From an uncultured Bacteroidales bacterium (GTDB lineage: Bacteria > Bacteroidota > Bacteroidia > Bacteroidales > UBA932), in the NCBI GenBank assembly GCA_946415475.1, contig CAMKSQ010000006.1, positions 1 to 64,000 on the forward strand: DNA of 64,000 nt, in the 5' to 3' direction. Below, in pieces: positions 1 through 7,319 of the stretch. The translations under genes and the position numbers were made by a program. The notes under the pieces were generated by a model. The model had not been told where the DNA came from. It searched no databases and worked only from the letters and a program-made list of their open reading frames with translations. The first letter of the stretch is position 1. The number at the start of each line of letters is the position of its first letter.

Positions 1-249
1 CTCCAATGCATCACCCCGTGCTTTAACCACCCTTTGAACACCCCGTTAAAGCACATCCACCCTGTCCTGAGCCGCGTCCAGGGCCTCACGCTGTGCTTTA
101 ATCGCACTTTCCACCCCCGCCTAAAGCACACCTACCATGTCCTGGACTACCTCCAATGCATCACCCCGTGCTTTAACCACCCTTTGAACACCCCGTTAAA
201 GCACATCCACCCTGTCCTGAGCCGCGTCCAGGGCCTCACGCTGTGCTTT
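1..249. repeat. 75/150-bp tandem repeat at the window edge
   Basis: Bases 1-99 and 151-249 are identical, so the period is 150 bp. Each 150-bp unit is two diverged 75-bp subunits, each opening with GTGCTTTAA (18, 93) and carrying the inverted TTAAAGCAC (46-54) about 20 bases later. Read on the minus strand, each 25-codon subunit keeps an amphipathic-looking frame but ends in a stop after the residues VL, so it is not one long gene. The array may continue left of the window. Function unknown. Confidence 0.85.
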
Positions 250-275
250 CATGCCGGGATGTTGCAGGAAGGAAA

Positions 276-395
276 GCGGGACCCTCTTGGGCCCTTTAAC
301 GGAGCCCGAGAGGGTTCCCGCTAGCCGCCTTGCCGCGCATTGCAAGGCGGTGGTTCCGTGTCCACTCAGCCGCCGCACCTGGTTGCGTGCGGCGG
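276..395. repeat. Three consecutive GC-rich hairpins
   Basis: Three inverted repeats follow one another without a gene: 276-292 with 304-321 (near-perfect, GGGACCCTC type), 325-333 with 342-350 (CCGCCTTGC/GCAAGGCGG) and 370-378 with 387-395 (CCGCCGCAC/GTGCGGCGG). None has a clear following T run on the plus strand. They could be a structured RNA or an extragenic palindrome cluster. Confidence 0.7.
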
Positions 396-450
396 CCGCC
401 CCTCTCGCTCGGCGACAACTAAACCATTGATGCACAGCAACTTACATGCT

Positions 451-753
451 AATCCTCGTCCATTTTCCGAACGAGGATTATCAGTATCTTGCTATGTACC
501 AAGCACTTAGCGATCAGCCCGGACTATAGCCACATATAGCACAATAAAACGGGGCTGGTCAATAACAGACTGGGTATCAGATACTTCCCCATAATCCTCG
601 GACCCATTTGCGCCGAGGATTTTCAGCAATACTTTGATTATCAATCTGTTACCGACCAGCGGGCTGTGGTGGCAGCTTTTCACCGACTGGTCAATAAGTG
701 TCTGATTCACAGGTCATTACAAATAATCCTCGGCGCAAAAGGAGCCGAGGATT
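451..753. repeat. Tandem hairpin units with AATCCTCG stems
   Basis: Three hairpins with the same stem, AATCCTCG(G)/(C)CGAGGATT, lie at 451-479, 593-621 and 725-753. The two intervening stretches are related to each other: both contain a CTGGTCAATAA block and a wider inverted pair, GATCAGCCC (512-520) with GGGCTGGTC (552-560), and GACCAG (654-659) with CTGGTC (687-692). The last hairpin lies about 30 bases past the stop of the minus-strand U32 gene and could end its transcript. I see no credible protein here. Confidence 0.75.
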
Positions 754-781
754 ATACGGAAAGTCACTATAAAAGAATAAG

Positions 782-2512
782 TTAGCGGCCAGGCGCGGCA
801 GGACAGACGGTCATTTCGCAGGGGGCGCAGTGGAAGTCCAGGCGGAGGCGCTCTTTGCCGTTAATGAGGAAGAGGGGTTCTGCTTTGGAGGCTTTTCCCT
901 GTTTGGGGCAAAGACCCAGTTCGTGGCGGACACAGTATTTGGAGCGCATGAGTTCCCCGCCGGAGGCATAGGTGAGCTGGAAGTCCGCCGGATTTACCTT
1001 GCCACGGTATAGCGGCAAGGCATTCACGGGCAGTCCGTCCAGCTGCTGGGCCAGGTTCCGGCGAATGCCATTGATGGCCGATACGGGCAGGAAAGGGACG
1101 GGAGCGTTCACCTGTATGTCTGCACAACGGAAAGCGTAATGGCCGCAGCGTTTGCCCAGTTGCTCCTGGAGGGTTCGCAGCATACGGTCCGGGTCTCTGG
1201 CGACATCGACACCAAAAGGGAACTGCGCCACGGCTTTTCTGTCATCTTCCGACTGAGCCTCAACGGTCAGAAGGCCGTCCTGAAGCTTGACGGACAGGCT
1301 TACCTCTATTTCTCGTACCGGCTTTGCTGCATCCAGCTGCTTCTCAAAGGATGCACTGATGTTGCGATACAGTGGCTGTCCTTCCCGAAGCCCTTCCGGC
1401 CGGCGGCAGAAGATGGTGTTGCCCTGGCAAACATCTCCCCGGAAACCGGTGATACTGCCGTCCTTGTTCACAAAAGCGAAACCGTCTCCATTGGCAAGAG
1501 CAAGGTCCGGTGCTGAAGGATTCAGAACCACGCTGTCCGCCTTAATCTGTGCTACCGTGCCGATATATTCGCCCATGGATTTGGGTGCATCCATGGCAGC
1601 CCACTGCCCGCGCTTGCCGTCCAGGAACAGTTCCGTGTACCCGCGGTTGAAGGTTTTTTGCAGGTTGGGCGTAAAGCCGCCGCGAACCTGGCCGAAGGAG
1701 CTTCTGCGATAGCGGTCGGGGTGTTTCCCTATCAAGGCATCCAGGGCCTCCGAATAGGCCTTCACCACGTTCCGGACATAGGATTCGTTCTTGAGCCGGC
1801 CTTCAATCTTGAAGGAAGTCACCCCAGCGTCCGCCAGGTCTTCAAGGCGGTGGATGAGTTGATAATCCTTCAGGGAAAGCAGCGCTTTGTTTCGTACCAG
1901 CACTTTGCCGGAAGCATCCTGCAGGTCATACAGGTTGCGGCAGGGCTGCGCACAGGCACCCCGGTTGGCACTGCGCCCGGTGAGGTATTCGGAGAGGTAG
2001 CACTGGCCGCTGTAGCAAACGCAGAGCGCGCCGTGTACAAAGAATTCTATTTCCGTGTTGACGGACTGGGTAATGGACTTGATTTGCGCCAGGGACAGTT
2101 CCCGCTCCAGCACCAGACGGCCGAAGCCCAAGCTTTCCAGTCCTTGTGCCTTTTGCGGCGTGCGGATAGCGCATTGGGTGGAAGCGTGCATGACCAGGGA
2201 GTCACTCATGCCCAGCACGGAAGGGTCCTGGACGATTAACGCATCCACCCCAGCCTGCTCCAGTTGCTTCACCAGTACACGGGCCTGAGGGATTTCCTCA
2301 GGCTCCAATAAGGTATTTACGGTGGCATAAATGCGTACCCCGAAGCGGTGGGCATAGGCACACAGCTCCCGGATGTCCTCCACGCTGTTTCCCGCCGCCT
2401 GCCTGGCACCGAACGCCGGGCCGGCAATGTACACGGCATCCGCACCGCAGTCTATGGCCGCAATGCCAATCTGTGCCGTTCGGGCCGGCGCAAGCAGTTC
2501 CAAGGCTATCAT
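782..2512 (-). CDS. U32 family protein (RlhA/TrhP-like)
   Basis: About 576 residues. This family is annotated as peptidase U32, but characterised members act in hydroxylation of tRNA or 23S rRNA. The N-terminal TIM-barrel-like part starts with LELLAPA, and the U32 signature with clustered cysteines (HGALCVCYSGQC, near residues 160-171) is followed by a further CAQPC motif. A long C-terminal part matches the layout of the large RlhA-type members. I take the ATG at 2512; the longer frame uses a TTG inside the promoter. A TATATTTG box lies only a few bases upstream, so the mRNA may be nearly leaderless. Which RNA it modifies cannot be told from sequence. Confidence 0.85.
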   Translation of the reverse strand: MIALELLAPARTAQIGIAAIDCGADAVYIAGPAFGARQAAGNSVEDIRELCAYAHRFGVRIYATVNTLLEPEEIPQARVLVKQLEQAGVDALIVQDPSVLGMSDSLVMHASTQCAIRTPQKAQGLESLGFGRLVLERELSLAQIKSITQSVNTEIEFFVHGALCVCYSGQCYLSEYLTGRSANRGACAQPCRNLYDLQDASGKVLVRNKALLSLKDYQLIHRLEDLADAGVTSFKIEGRLKNESYVRNVVKAYSEALDALIGKHPDRYRRSSFGQVRGGFTPNLQKTFNRGYTELFLDGKRGQWAAMDAPKSMGEYIGTVAQIKADSVVLNPSAPDLALANGDGFAFVNKDGSITGFRGDVCQGNTIFCRRPEGLREGQPLYRNISASFEKQLDAAKPVREIEVSLSVKLQDGLLTVEAQSEDDRKAVAQFPFGVDVARDPDRMLRTLQEQLGKRCGHYAFRCADIQVNAPVPFLPVSAINGIRRNLAQQLDGLPVNALPLYRGKVNPADFQLTYASGGELMRSKYCVRHELGLCPKQGKASKAEPLFLINGKERLRLDFHCAPCEMTVCPAAPGR

Positions 2513-2516
2513 GATG

Positions 2517-2524
2517 CAAATATA
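2517..2524 (-). promoter_or_regulatory. -7 box for the U32 gene
   Basis: TATATTTG on the minus strand ends five bases before the ATG at 2512, which predicts a transcription start at or next to the start codon. Confidence 0.5.
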
Positions 2525-2564
2525 CAAACTATTCCCGAAACCAATTCCCTCCCTTCTTTTAGCA

Positions 2565-4109
2565 TCACAATGCCACCGTCCTCACCGGACGCACAGGAAT
2601 ACCGTTATACCGATATTCTCCACCATGATCAATCATAGGACCAAATCCATCTTCAATTACATATTCAAGGTAAAGATCGGATGAGTGTTCTGGGGCATTT
2701 AGCATCAAACTGGATGACCTATAAATGCCAATTCTGTCTTCGGAGTAGCGATAACCGCCCTGGCATATACCGCCCAGGGGCAGGAAGATATTAGCCGACG
2801 AGAACTGATCGATACCGGTAACTAGAAAACCAGGAACGCCGGAACCTTTATAGTTCTCCTGCCAGGTCCAAGTGCAGTTATCTTTAAGCCATTTCAATTC
2901 ATCCCACGTAGGCATACGCCAGTCTCCGCCCCACTGGACATGAGCGACATCATCTTCCGGATCCAATATCAGCTTGTTGTCGGGCGAGCCGTCTCCTTCC
3001 CAGCAGGAAGCGTAGGAAGACGGGACATATTTAGACCATGTTTCTCGTACGACAGAAACACGATATGGACAATTATTTGCCTGAAAGCCTCCTCCGGTAA
3101 TAGTATTATTAGAAATGGACGTATACCGTTTACTAATCTCGCCCCAGGCGAAGTAGTCGCCATACTCCGTTTCGGAGGTAGCCCCTACGTTCCACTCTGC
3201 GAAGAGGACAGGGTTATCGTCTTCATCGCGGAGCCCCAGGTCGACAGATGGATAATCAAGCGGTGACGCCAAATTCAGATTCGTCCATGGATTCAGCGAG
3301 ACATTGACGACGATTTCCGTACCGGCGTCCGGCCAAGTAAGGGCAATATTGTTGATCTCGCCGCCTTCGAGCGGCAGCTCGCCTAAGAGCGTCTTAGTGA
3401 CAACGTAGTCGCCTCTTGTGTATGTCGCCGTCGCTGCGATGATGTACTCGCCTGGTACGACATACATGTCGGATGAGCCGGAAATGGCCGTAGCGGACTC
3501 CAGTCCGCTGGTGGAGGACCAGGATTCAGTGCGGAGGTTGTAGGTACCCGATGTTCCCGTACCGGCCCCCTTTGCCTTGATAGTGTATGAGATGTCACTG
3601 AGCGTACCATTGGCACAGGAGGTTGTAATGGTTCCGGTACGGGCGAAGATGTGGGTCAGTATCACGGAAGGGGTGGTGCTGCTGGAAGTGGTTCGACCAC
3701 AGATAACGTCGGTGCCAGTAGTACCACCAGTGGCGGTGACGGTGGTGTTTTCTCCGACCGACAGGGCGACATTGCTCAGATAGTAATTGTAGGTTGTTGG
3801 CAAGAGTGTCTGGTACTTACCGGTGTTGATTTTACCGTCGGAGACCGACGCGGAAGACGAGGACCACTTGGTACTCTCCGGGCCGCTTCCTGTGGTCGCG
3901 CCCCAGTAGAGGGTCGACGGAATGCTTCCGACGGCCGTAACGGCTTTGGTATTGACAGAGACGCCGAGTTCCTCATTCTCAACGATGAGGACGATTTCTG
4001 CAGAGTCTTGCATGACGGCAACATTCTTTTGGCAAGAGATGCCGAGTAGGGCTATCATGGTTAAAGAGATAGCCATAACCCAAAGATGGGTCGTTATCTT
4101 TATTTTCAT
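2565..4109 (-). CDS. Fimbrillin-like lipoprotein with a C-terminal FISUMP-type domain
   Basis: 514 residues. A signal sequence ends in the lipobox LLGISC (Cys26), so the protein should be lipid-anchored. Residues of roughly 50-280 are Ser/Thr/Gly-rich and follow the fimbrillin (Mfa-like) plan, including a conserved VVPGEYIIAATATYTRGDY-like strand. From about residue 285 the sequence changes to the VDLGL...AEWNVGA...YGDYFAWGE type, a module common in Bacteroidota surface proteins (Fibrobacter paralogous/DUF1566-like). The gene follows another lipoprotein gene by 32 bases and is probably co-transcribed with it. Likely a cell-surface adhesin or fimbrial tip/accessory protein; the ligand is unknown. 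Confidence 0.75.
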   Translation of the reverse strand: MKIKITTHLWVMAISLTMIALLGISCQKNVAVMQDSAEIVLIVENEELGVSVNTKAVTAVGSIPSTLYWGATTGSGPESTKWSSSSASVSDGKINTGKYQTLLPTTYNYYLSNVALSVGENTTVTATGGTTGTDVICGRTTSSSTTPSVILTHIFARTGTITTSCANGTLSDISYTIKAKGAGTGTSGTYNLRTESWSSTSGLESATAISGSSDMYVVPGEYIIAATATYTRGDYVVTKTLLGELPLEGGEINNIALTWPDAGTEIVVNVSLNPWTNLNLASPLDYPSVDLGLRDEDDNPVLFAEWNVGATSETEYGDYFAWGEISKRYTSISNNTITGGGFQANNCPYRVSVVRETWSKYVPSSYASCWEGDGSPDNKLILDPEDDVAHVQWGGDWRMPTWDELKWLKDNCTWTWQENYKGSGVPGFLVTGIDQFSSANIFLPLGGICQGGYRYSEDRIGIYRSSSLMLNAPEHSSDLYLEYVIEDGFGPMIDHGGEYRYNGIPVRPVRTVAL

Positions 4110-4141
4110 ATCTTTTATCGTTTTATTATCTGTTAATAATC

Positions 4142-5308
4142 TTAAATCAGTTCCAGGACCAGTTCCACGTCGCCGAAACGGATGGGCTGGCCGCTGTTTT
4201 TCTCGATGAAGGCATGGGTAAGGGCGCCACGCCAGACAATATCGTCCCGGCTGTTCAAGGGGATTTCCAGCTCAAAGCCGTAGCTTTTGGAATTGTATTT
4301 GACGACGGCCGCACATTTCCAGGTCGTCTGGCTTCCGCCGTCATCTTCCAGCATCATGTACGCCGCCGAGCTCAGCTGTTGGGTCCACTCAGACACCAGG
4401 ATGGCTTGCACGGGCAGTTCCAGCCCCACCTGGTTCCGGCGCACGACCAGCATGAAGTCCGTGATGCTGGGCTGATACAACCGCAGTTCGGGCTCCGTTG
4501 CCGCCGTAAAGTCCTCCACGGCGCCAATCTTAATCCAGAATTCCGAAGCCCCACAGAACCAGCTGTCATACTGCCGCAAGGCCTTGAAAGAACGCAGCAC
4601 CAGGGTACGCAGTTCTTCCTCCTCTCCTTTGACGATGAGTCCCCCACCGCCCTGGCCCCAGGAAGGATCCTCCCTGCGAAGCAGCTCCAGGCTCTTATAA
4701 TCCGCGTCCGAATTTCGGTTCACCACCCACACAGGCCGTTCAGCGGCCATGGGTTCGTCCACCATCACTTTCCGGGTCGATCCATCCGGCAACAACTCAT
4801 ACCCCTCGTTCTGCGAGGCACCGTCTCCCGGATCATACGTGATTATCGGCAGCTGATTCCCGTCCCAGGCAGAAGCACCGGGCCAATAGATTTGTACGTC
4901 CGATAGGGCCAGCGAATCCAACCAACCGTCAGACGCCCCAATGCCTGTACCAGACGCCTTTGTCGCCAATGCCTCCCGCAGCAGGTCCCTGAGCGGCCGC
5001 CCATACTTTTGTGCCTTGGTTTCCGAAGCCTCTCCCACCCCACGCCCCGGCGAGACGAATAAATCCCGCATGCGGTATTCTTCGTCGTACCCATTCCCGG
5101 CCGATGCCCCCGTGGCATCCTGCACCTCCATCATCTGCTCCACGCCCAGCGGCAAAGTGGAAAGCAGCTGCGCTACATCCTCCAGCATCACAACGCTGCG
5201 AGGGCTCTCCTCCGGAAGCAACGGGGCTTCCTCCTTCTGTTTGTCACAACCTTCCAAGGCCACGAACAGGACGCCAAAAACGCCCACAAAATACTTTCCG
5301 TACTTCAT
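4142..5308 (-). CDS. Putative lipoprotein of unknown function
   Basis: 388 residues with an N-terminal hydrophobic segment and a plausible lipobox ending at Cys21 (VALEGC). The mature part is acidic and has no motif I can name; a block around residues 175-200 (ITYDPGDG, then VDEPMAAERPVWVVNRN) looks structured rather than low-complexity. A box CAAAGTAC (5313-5320) right above the ATG could be a -7 element giving a very short leader. It is the first gene of a two-gene unit with the fimbrillin-like lipoprotein, which suggests a surface role. Confidence 0.6.
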   Translation of the reverse strand: MKYGKYFVGVFGVLFVALEGCDKQKEEAPLLPEESPRSVVMLEDVAQLLSTLPLGVEQMMEVQDATGASAGNGYDEEYRMRDLFVSPGRGVGEASETKAQKYGRPLRDLLREALATKASGTGIGASDGWLDSLALSDVQIYWPGASAWDGNQLPIITYDPGDGASQNEGYELLPDGSTRKVMVDEPMAAERPVWVVNRNSDADYKSLELLRREDPSWGQGGGGLIVKGEEEELRTLVLRSFKALRQYDSWFCGASEFWIKIGAVEDFTAATEPELRLYQPSITDFMLVVRRNQVGLELPVQAILVSEWTQQLSSAAYMMLEDDGGSQTTWKCAAVVKYNSKSYGFELEIPLNSRDDIVWRGALTHAFIEKNSGQPIRFGDVELVLELI

Positions 5309-5365
5309 GGTGCAAAGTACGGAAGTAGTTACGGTGTAAACAAAAAAGAAACGGATAAAATGAAA

Positions 5366-5402
5366 AATAGGCCTCTGGCATATCCAGAAGGCCTATTTCT
5401 TA
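5366..5402 (-). terminator. Terminator overlapping the prmC stop codon
   Basis: On the minus strand AAATAGGCCTTCTGG pairs with CCAGAGGCCTATTT, followed by T residues. The TAG stop of prmC (5393-5395) lies inside the ascending stem. Confidence 0.8.
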
Positions 5403-6295
5403 TAAAAAACGAAACGGTTTTTGTCGTAAAAATCCGTTACGAGCGATGTCTCCGAAAATCCCGAATCGCGGAAAAGACCCTCGGTCTCCTTCCCCAGCAC
5501 CTCGTTTATCTCCGTAAGTCCCTTCCCTTCCGGCGACAGGAAACGGTGCGACCAACGCGCCACGGCCCGGTAAAACATCAGCGGGTCATCGTCCGGGACA
5601 AAGAGCGCGCGCGAGGGCTCATAATCCAGCACGTTCCGTCGCAGCAGGCACTTCTCCTTTTCCATGATATACGGCGGATTAGAAAGGACCAGGTCGAAGG
5701 GGCCAAAGGAAAACTCCTGCTCCGTATCCAGGATATCCGTGGCGATGAACGTAGGCGCCAACGCACCCGTCGCCTTTAACTCGGCCGAAAAATCCTGTCC
5801 GCGGGCTACGGAAAGGGCTCCGGTAGAAATATCCACGCCCACCACGCGGGAACCCGGCACCGACAGCGCCAGCGACCAGGCGATATTGCCCGACCCCGTG
5901 CACAGATCCAGCACACGCACCGGCTCCGCGGCTTTTCCGTACGGGCTGCGCATGCGCTTGATGCGGCTGGCAATCTTGATGGCCTCCCGCACCAGCAACT
6001 CCGTCTCCGGGCGCGGAATAAGCACGTCCGGCGTCACATGGAACACGCGTCCGCAAAACTCCGCCCGGCCAGTGACATACTGGATAGGCTCCCCTTTCTG
6101 CAGCCGCGACAGACCTTCCAGCAGGGCTTTTTCGCCTTTCTTTTCAATCTTGTACTGCGGATCTACGATATGGGTGTAATTCTTTGTGCCGATGGTTTCC
6201 TCGCACAGCATCAGGACAATATTCCTGGCCTCCGCCGTGGGGTACAGCGGTTCCAGGGCGGCAATCCCCTCCTTCAGAAAATCCACCAGCAGCAT
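5393..6295 (-). CDS. prmC: Release factor glutamine N5-methyltransferase
   Basis: 300 residues, the normal length. PrmC methylates the glutamine of the GGQ motif in release factors RF1 and RF2 using S-adenosylmethionine. Visible features are an N-terminal helical domain, the LIPRPETE motif (92-99), the SAM-binding DLCTGSGNIA (130-139) and the catalytic NPPY (206-209). It starts three bases after the ddl stop and is the last gene of the PBP1A-ddl-prmC operon, ended by an intrinsic terminator. Confidence 0.95.
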   Translation of the reverse strand: MLLVDFLKEGIAALEPLYPTAEARNIVLMLCEETIGTKNYTHIVDPQYKIEKKGEKALLEGLSRLQKGEPIQYVTGRAEFCGRVFHVTPDVLIPRPETELLVREAIKIASRIKRMRSPYGKAAEPVRVLDLCTGSGNIAWSLALSVPGSRVVGVDISTGALSVARGQDFSAELKATGALAPTFIATDILDTEQEFSFGPFDLVLSNPPYIMEKEKCLLRRNVLDYEPSRALFVPDDDPLMFYRAVARWSHRFLSPEGKGLTEINEVLGKETEGLFRDSGFSETSLVTDFYDKNRFVFYKK

Positions 6296-6298
6296 TCC

Positions 6299-7318
6299 CT
6301 ACGCGTTTTCGATAATGGTTGTCAGGAAATTGGTAATGCCGATACCGGCGGCACGCACCATCTTGGGCACCAGCGAAGCGTTGGTCATGCCCGGGATGAT
6401 ATTCACTTCCAGGAAATAAATACCGTCCTTGGCGACGATGTAGTCCATGCGGACAAGGCCCTTGCAACCGAGGTAGCGGTAGATGCGCTTGGAGATGTCC
6501 TGCACCTGGTCCCGAAGCTGATCCGGAATTTCTGCCGGGCAAACCTCCCGGCTGAAGCCGTTGTATTTAGCGTCATAGTCGAACCAGCCGGTCTCCGAAA
6601 TAATCTCGATCACGGGCAGTGCCTGCACCTCTTTTCCGTCGAAATACACGGCGCAGGTGAGCTCATGCTCCGGCTTGACGGCGGCCTCCACGATGACAGT
6701 GTCGCCCTCGGCAAAAGCGAAACGGATGGCCGCAGGAAGGTCCTCCGCTTTCTCCACCTTGGAAATACCAAAGCTGGAACCGCCAGAAGTGGGCTTCACA
6801 AAAAGCGGCAGGCCCAGGCGTTCCACCGCCTGCTTGCTGAAAGCCTCCACATCGTCCCCCTGGCGTACAAAAGCATCCGGCGCCATTTTCACGAAGTCTG
6901 CCGTGCGCAGATAGCTTTTGCAGGAATATTTATCAAAGGCCACGGTGGTGACAAAGGCGCTGCAGCTGGAGTGCGGCACGCCCAGCATTTCCAGATAGCC
7001 CTGCAGCAGGCCGGTTTCACCGGGAGCGCCGTGCTGCATAATATAGGCAAAATCGAACTTTACCTTTTCTCCCAGCACCATGCAGGAGAAATCTGACTTG
7101 TCGATTTCCGGCTGGGCACCCTCCGGGAAGGGCTGGCGCATGGCATTGGCCTTGCGCATGGCCACCAGATTCCACTTGCCAAAACGGGCGAAAATCTCGT
7201 AAACGTCGTACTGGAATTCGTCGATGCGCGAAGCGACGAACTCGCCGCTGCGACATGCCACCTCCCACTCAGAGGAATCAGAGCCGTAAATGACGGCAAT
7301 GGATTGATATTTGGCCAT
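6299..7318 (-). CDS. ddl: D-alanine--D-alanine ligase
   Basis: 339 residues, typical length. It joins two D-alanines with ATP for the peptidoglycan stem peptide, in the cytoplasm. The ATP-grasp fold is seen in FVKPTSGGSSFGISKV in the middle domain and the C-terminal metal/phosphate site EVNIIPGMTNASLVPKM. The N-terminal part is of the Bacteroidota type (IAVIYGSDSSEWEVA). It begins two bases after the PBP1A stop, so the pair is tightly coupled: precursor synthesis with polymerisation. Confidence 0.93.
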   Translation of the reverse strand: MAKYQSIAVIYGSDSSEWEVACRSGEFVASRIDEFQYDVYEIFARFGKWNLVAMRKANAMRQPFPEGAQPEIDKSDFSCMVLGEKVKFDFAYIMQHGAPGETGLLQGYLEMLGVPHSSCSAFVTTVAFDKYSCKSYLRTADFVKMAPDAFVRQGDDVEAFSKQAVERLGLPLFVKPTSGGSSFGISKVEKAEDLPAAIRFAFAEGDTVIVEAAVKPEHELTCAVYFDGKEVQALPVIEIISETGWFDYDAKYNGFSREVCPAEIPDQLRDQVQDISKRIYRYLGCKGLVRMDYIVAKDGIYFLEVNIIPGMTNASLVPKMVRAAGIGITNFLTTIIENA

Positions 7319-7319
7319 T

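Noticed and set aside
34..324. 96-residue plus-strand frame in the left repeat
   Set aside because: It arises because the 75-bp unit is a multiple of three; composition is His/Cys/Pro-rich without a signal, and there is no ribosome site or homologue I know.
507..710. 67-residue minus-strand frame in the tandem hairpin region
   Set aside because: It runs through two copies of the structured repeat and across a hairpin; better explained by the repeat than by a gene.
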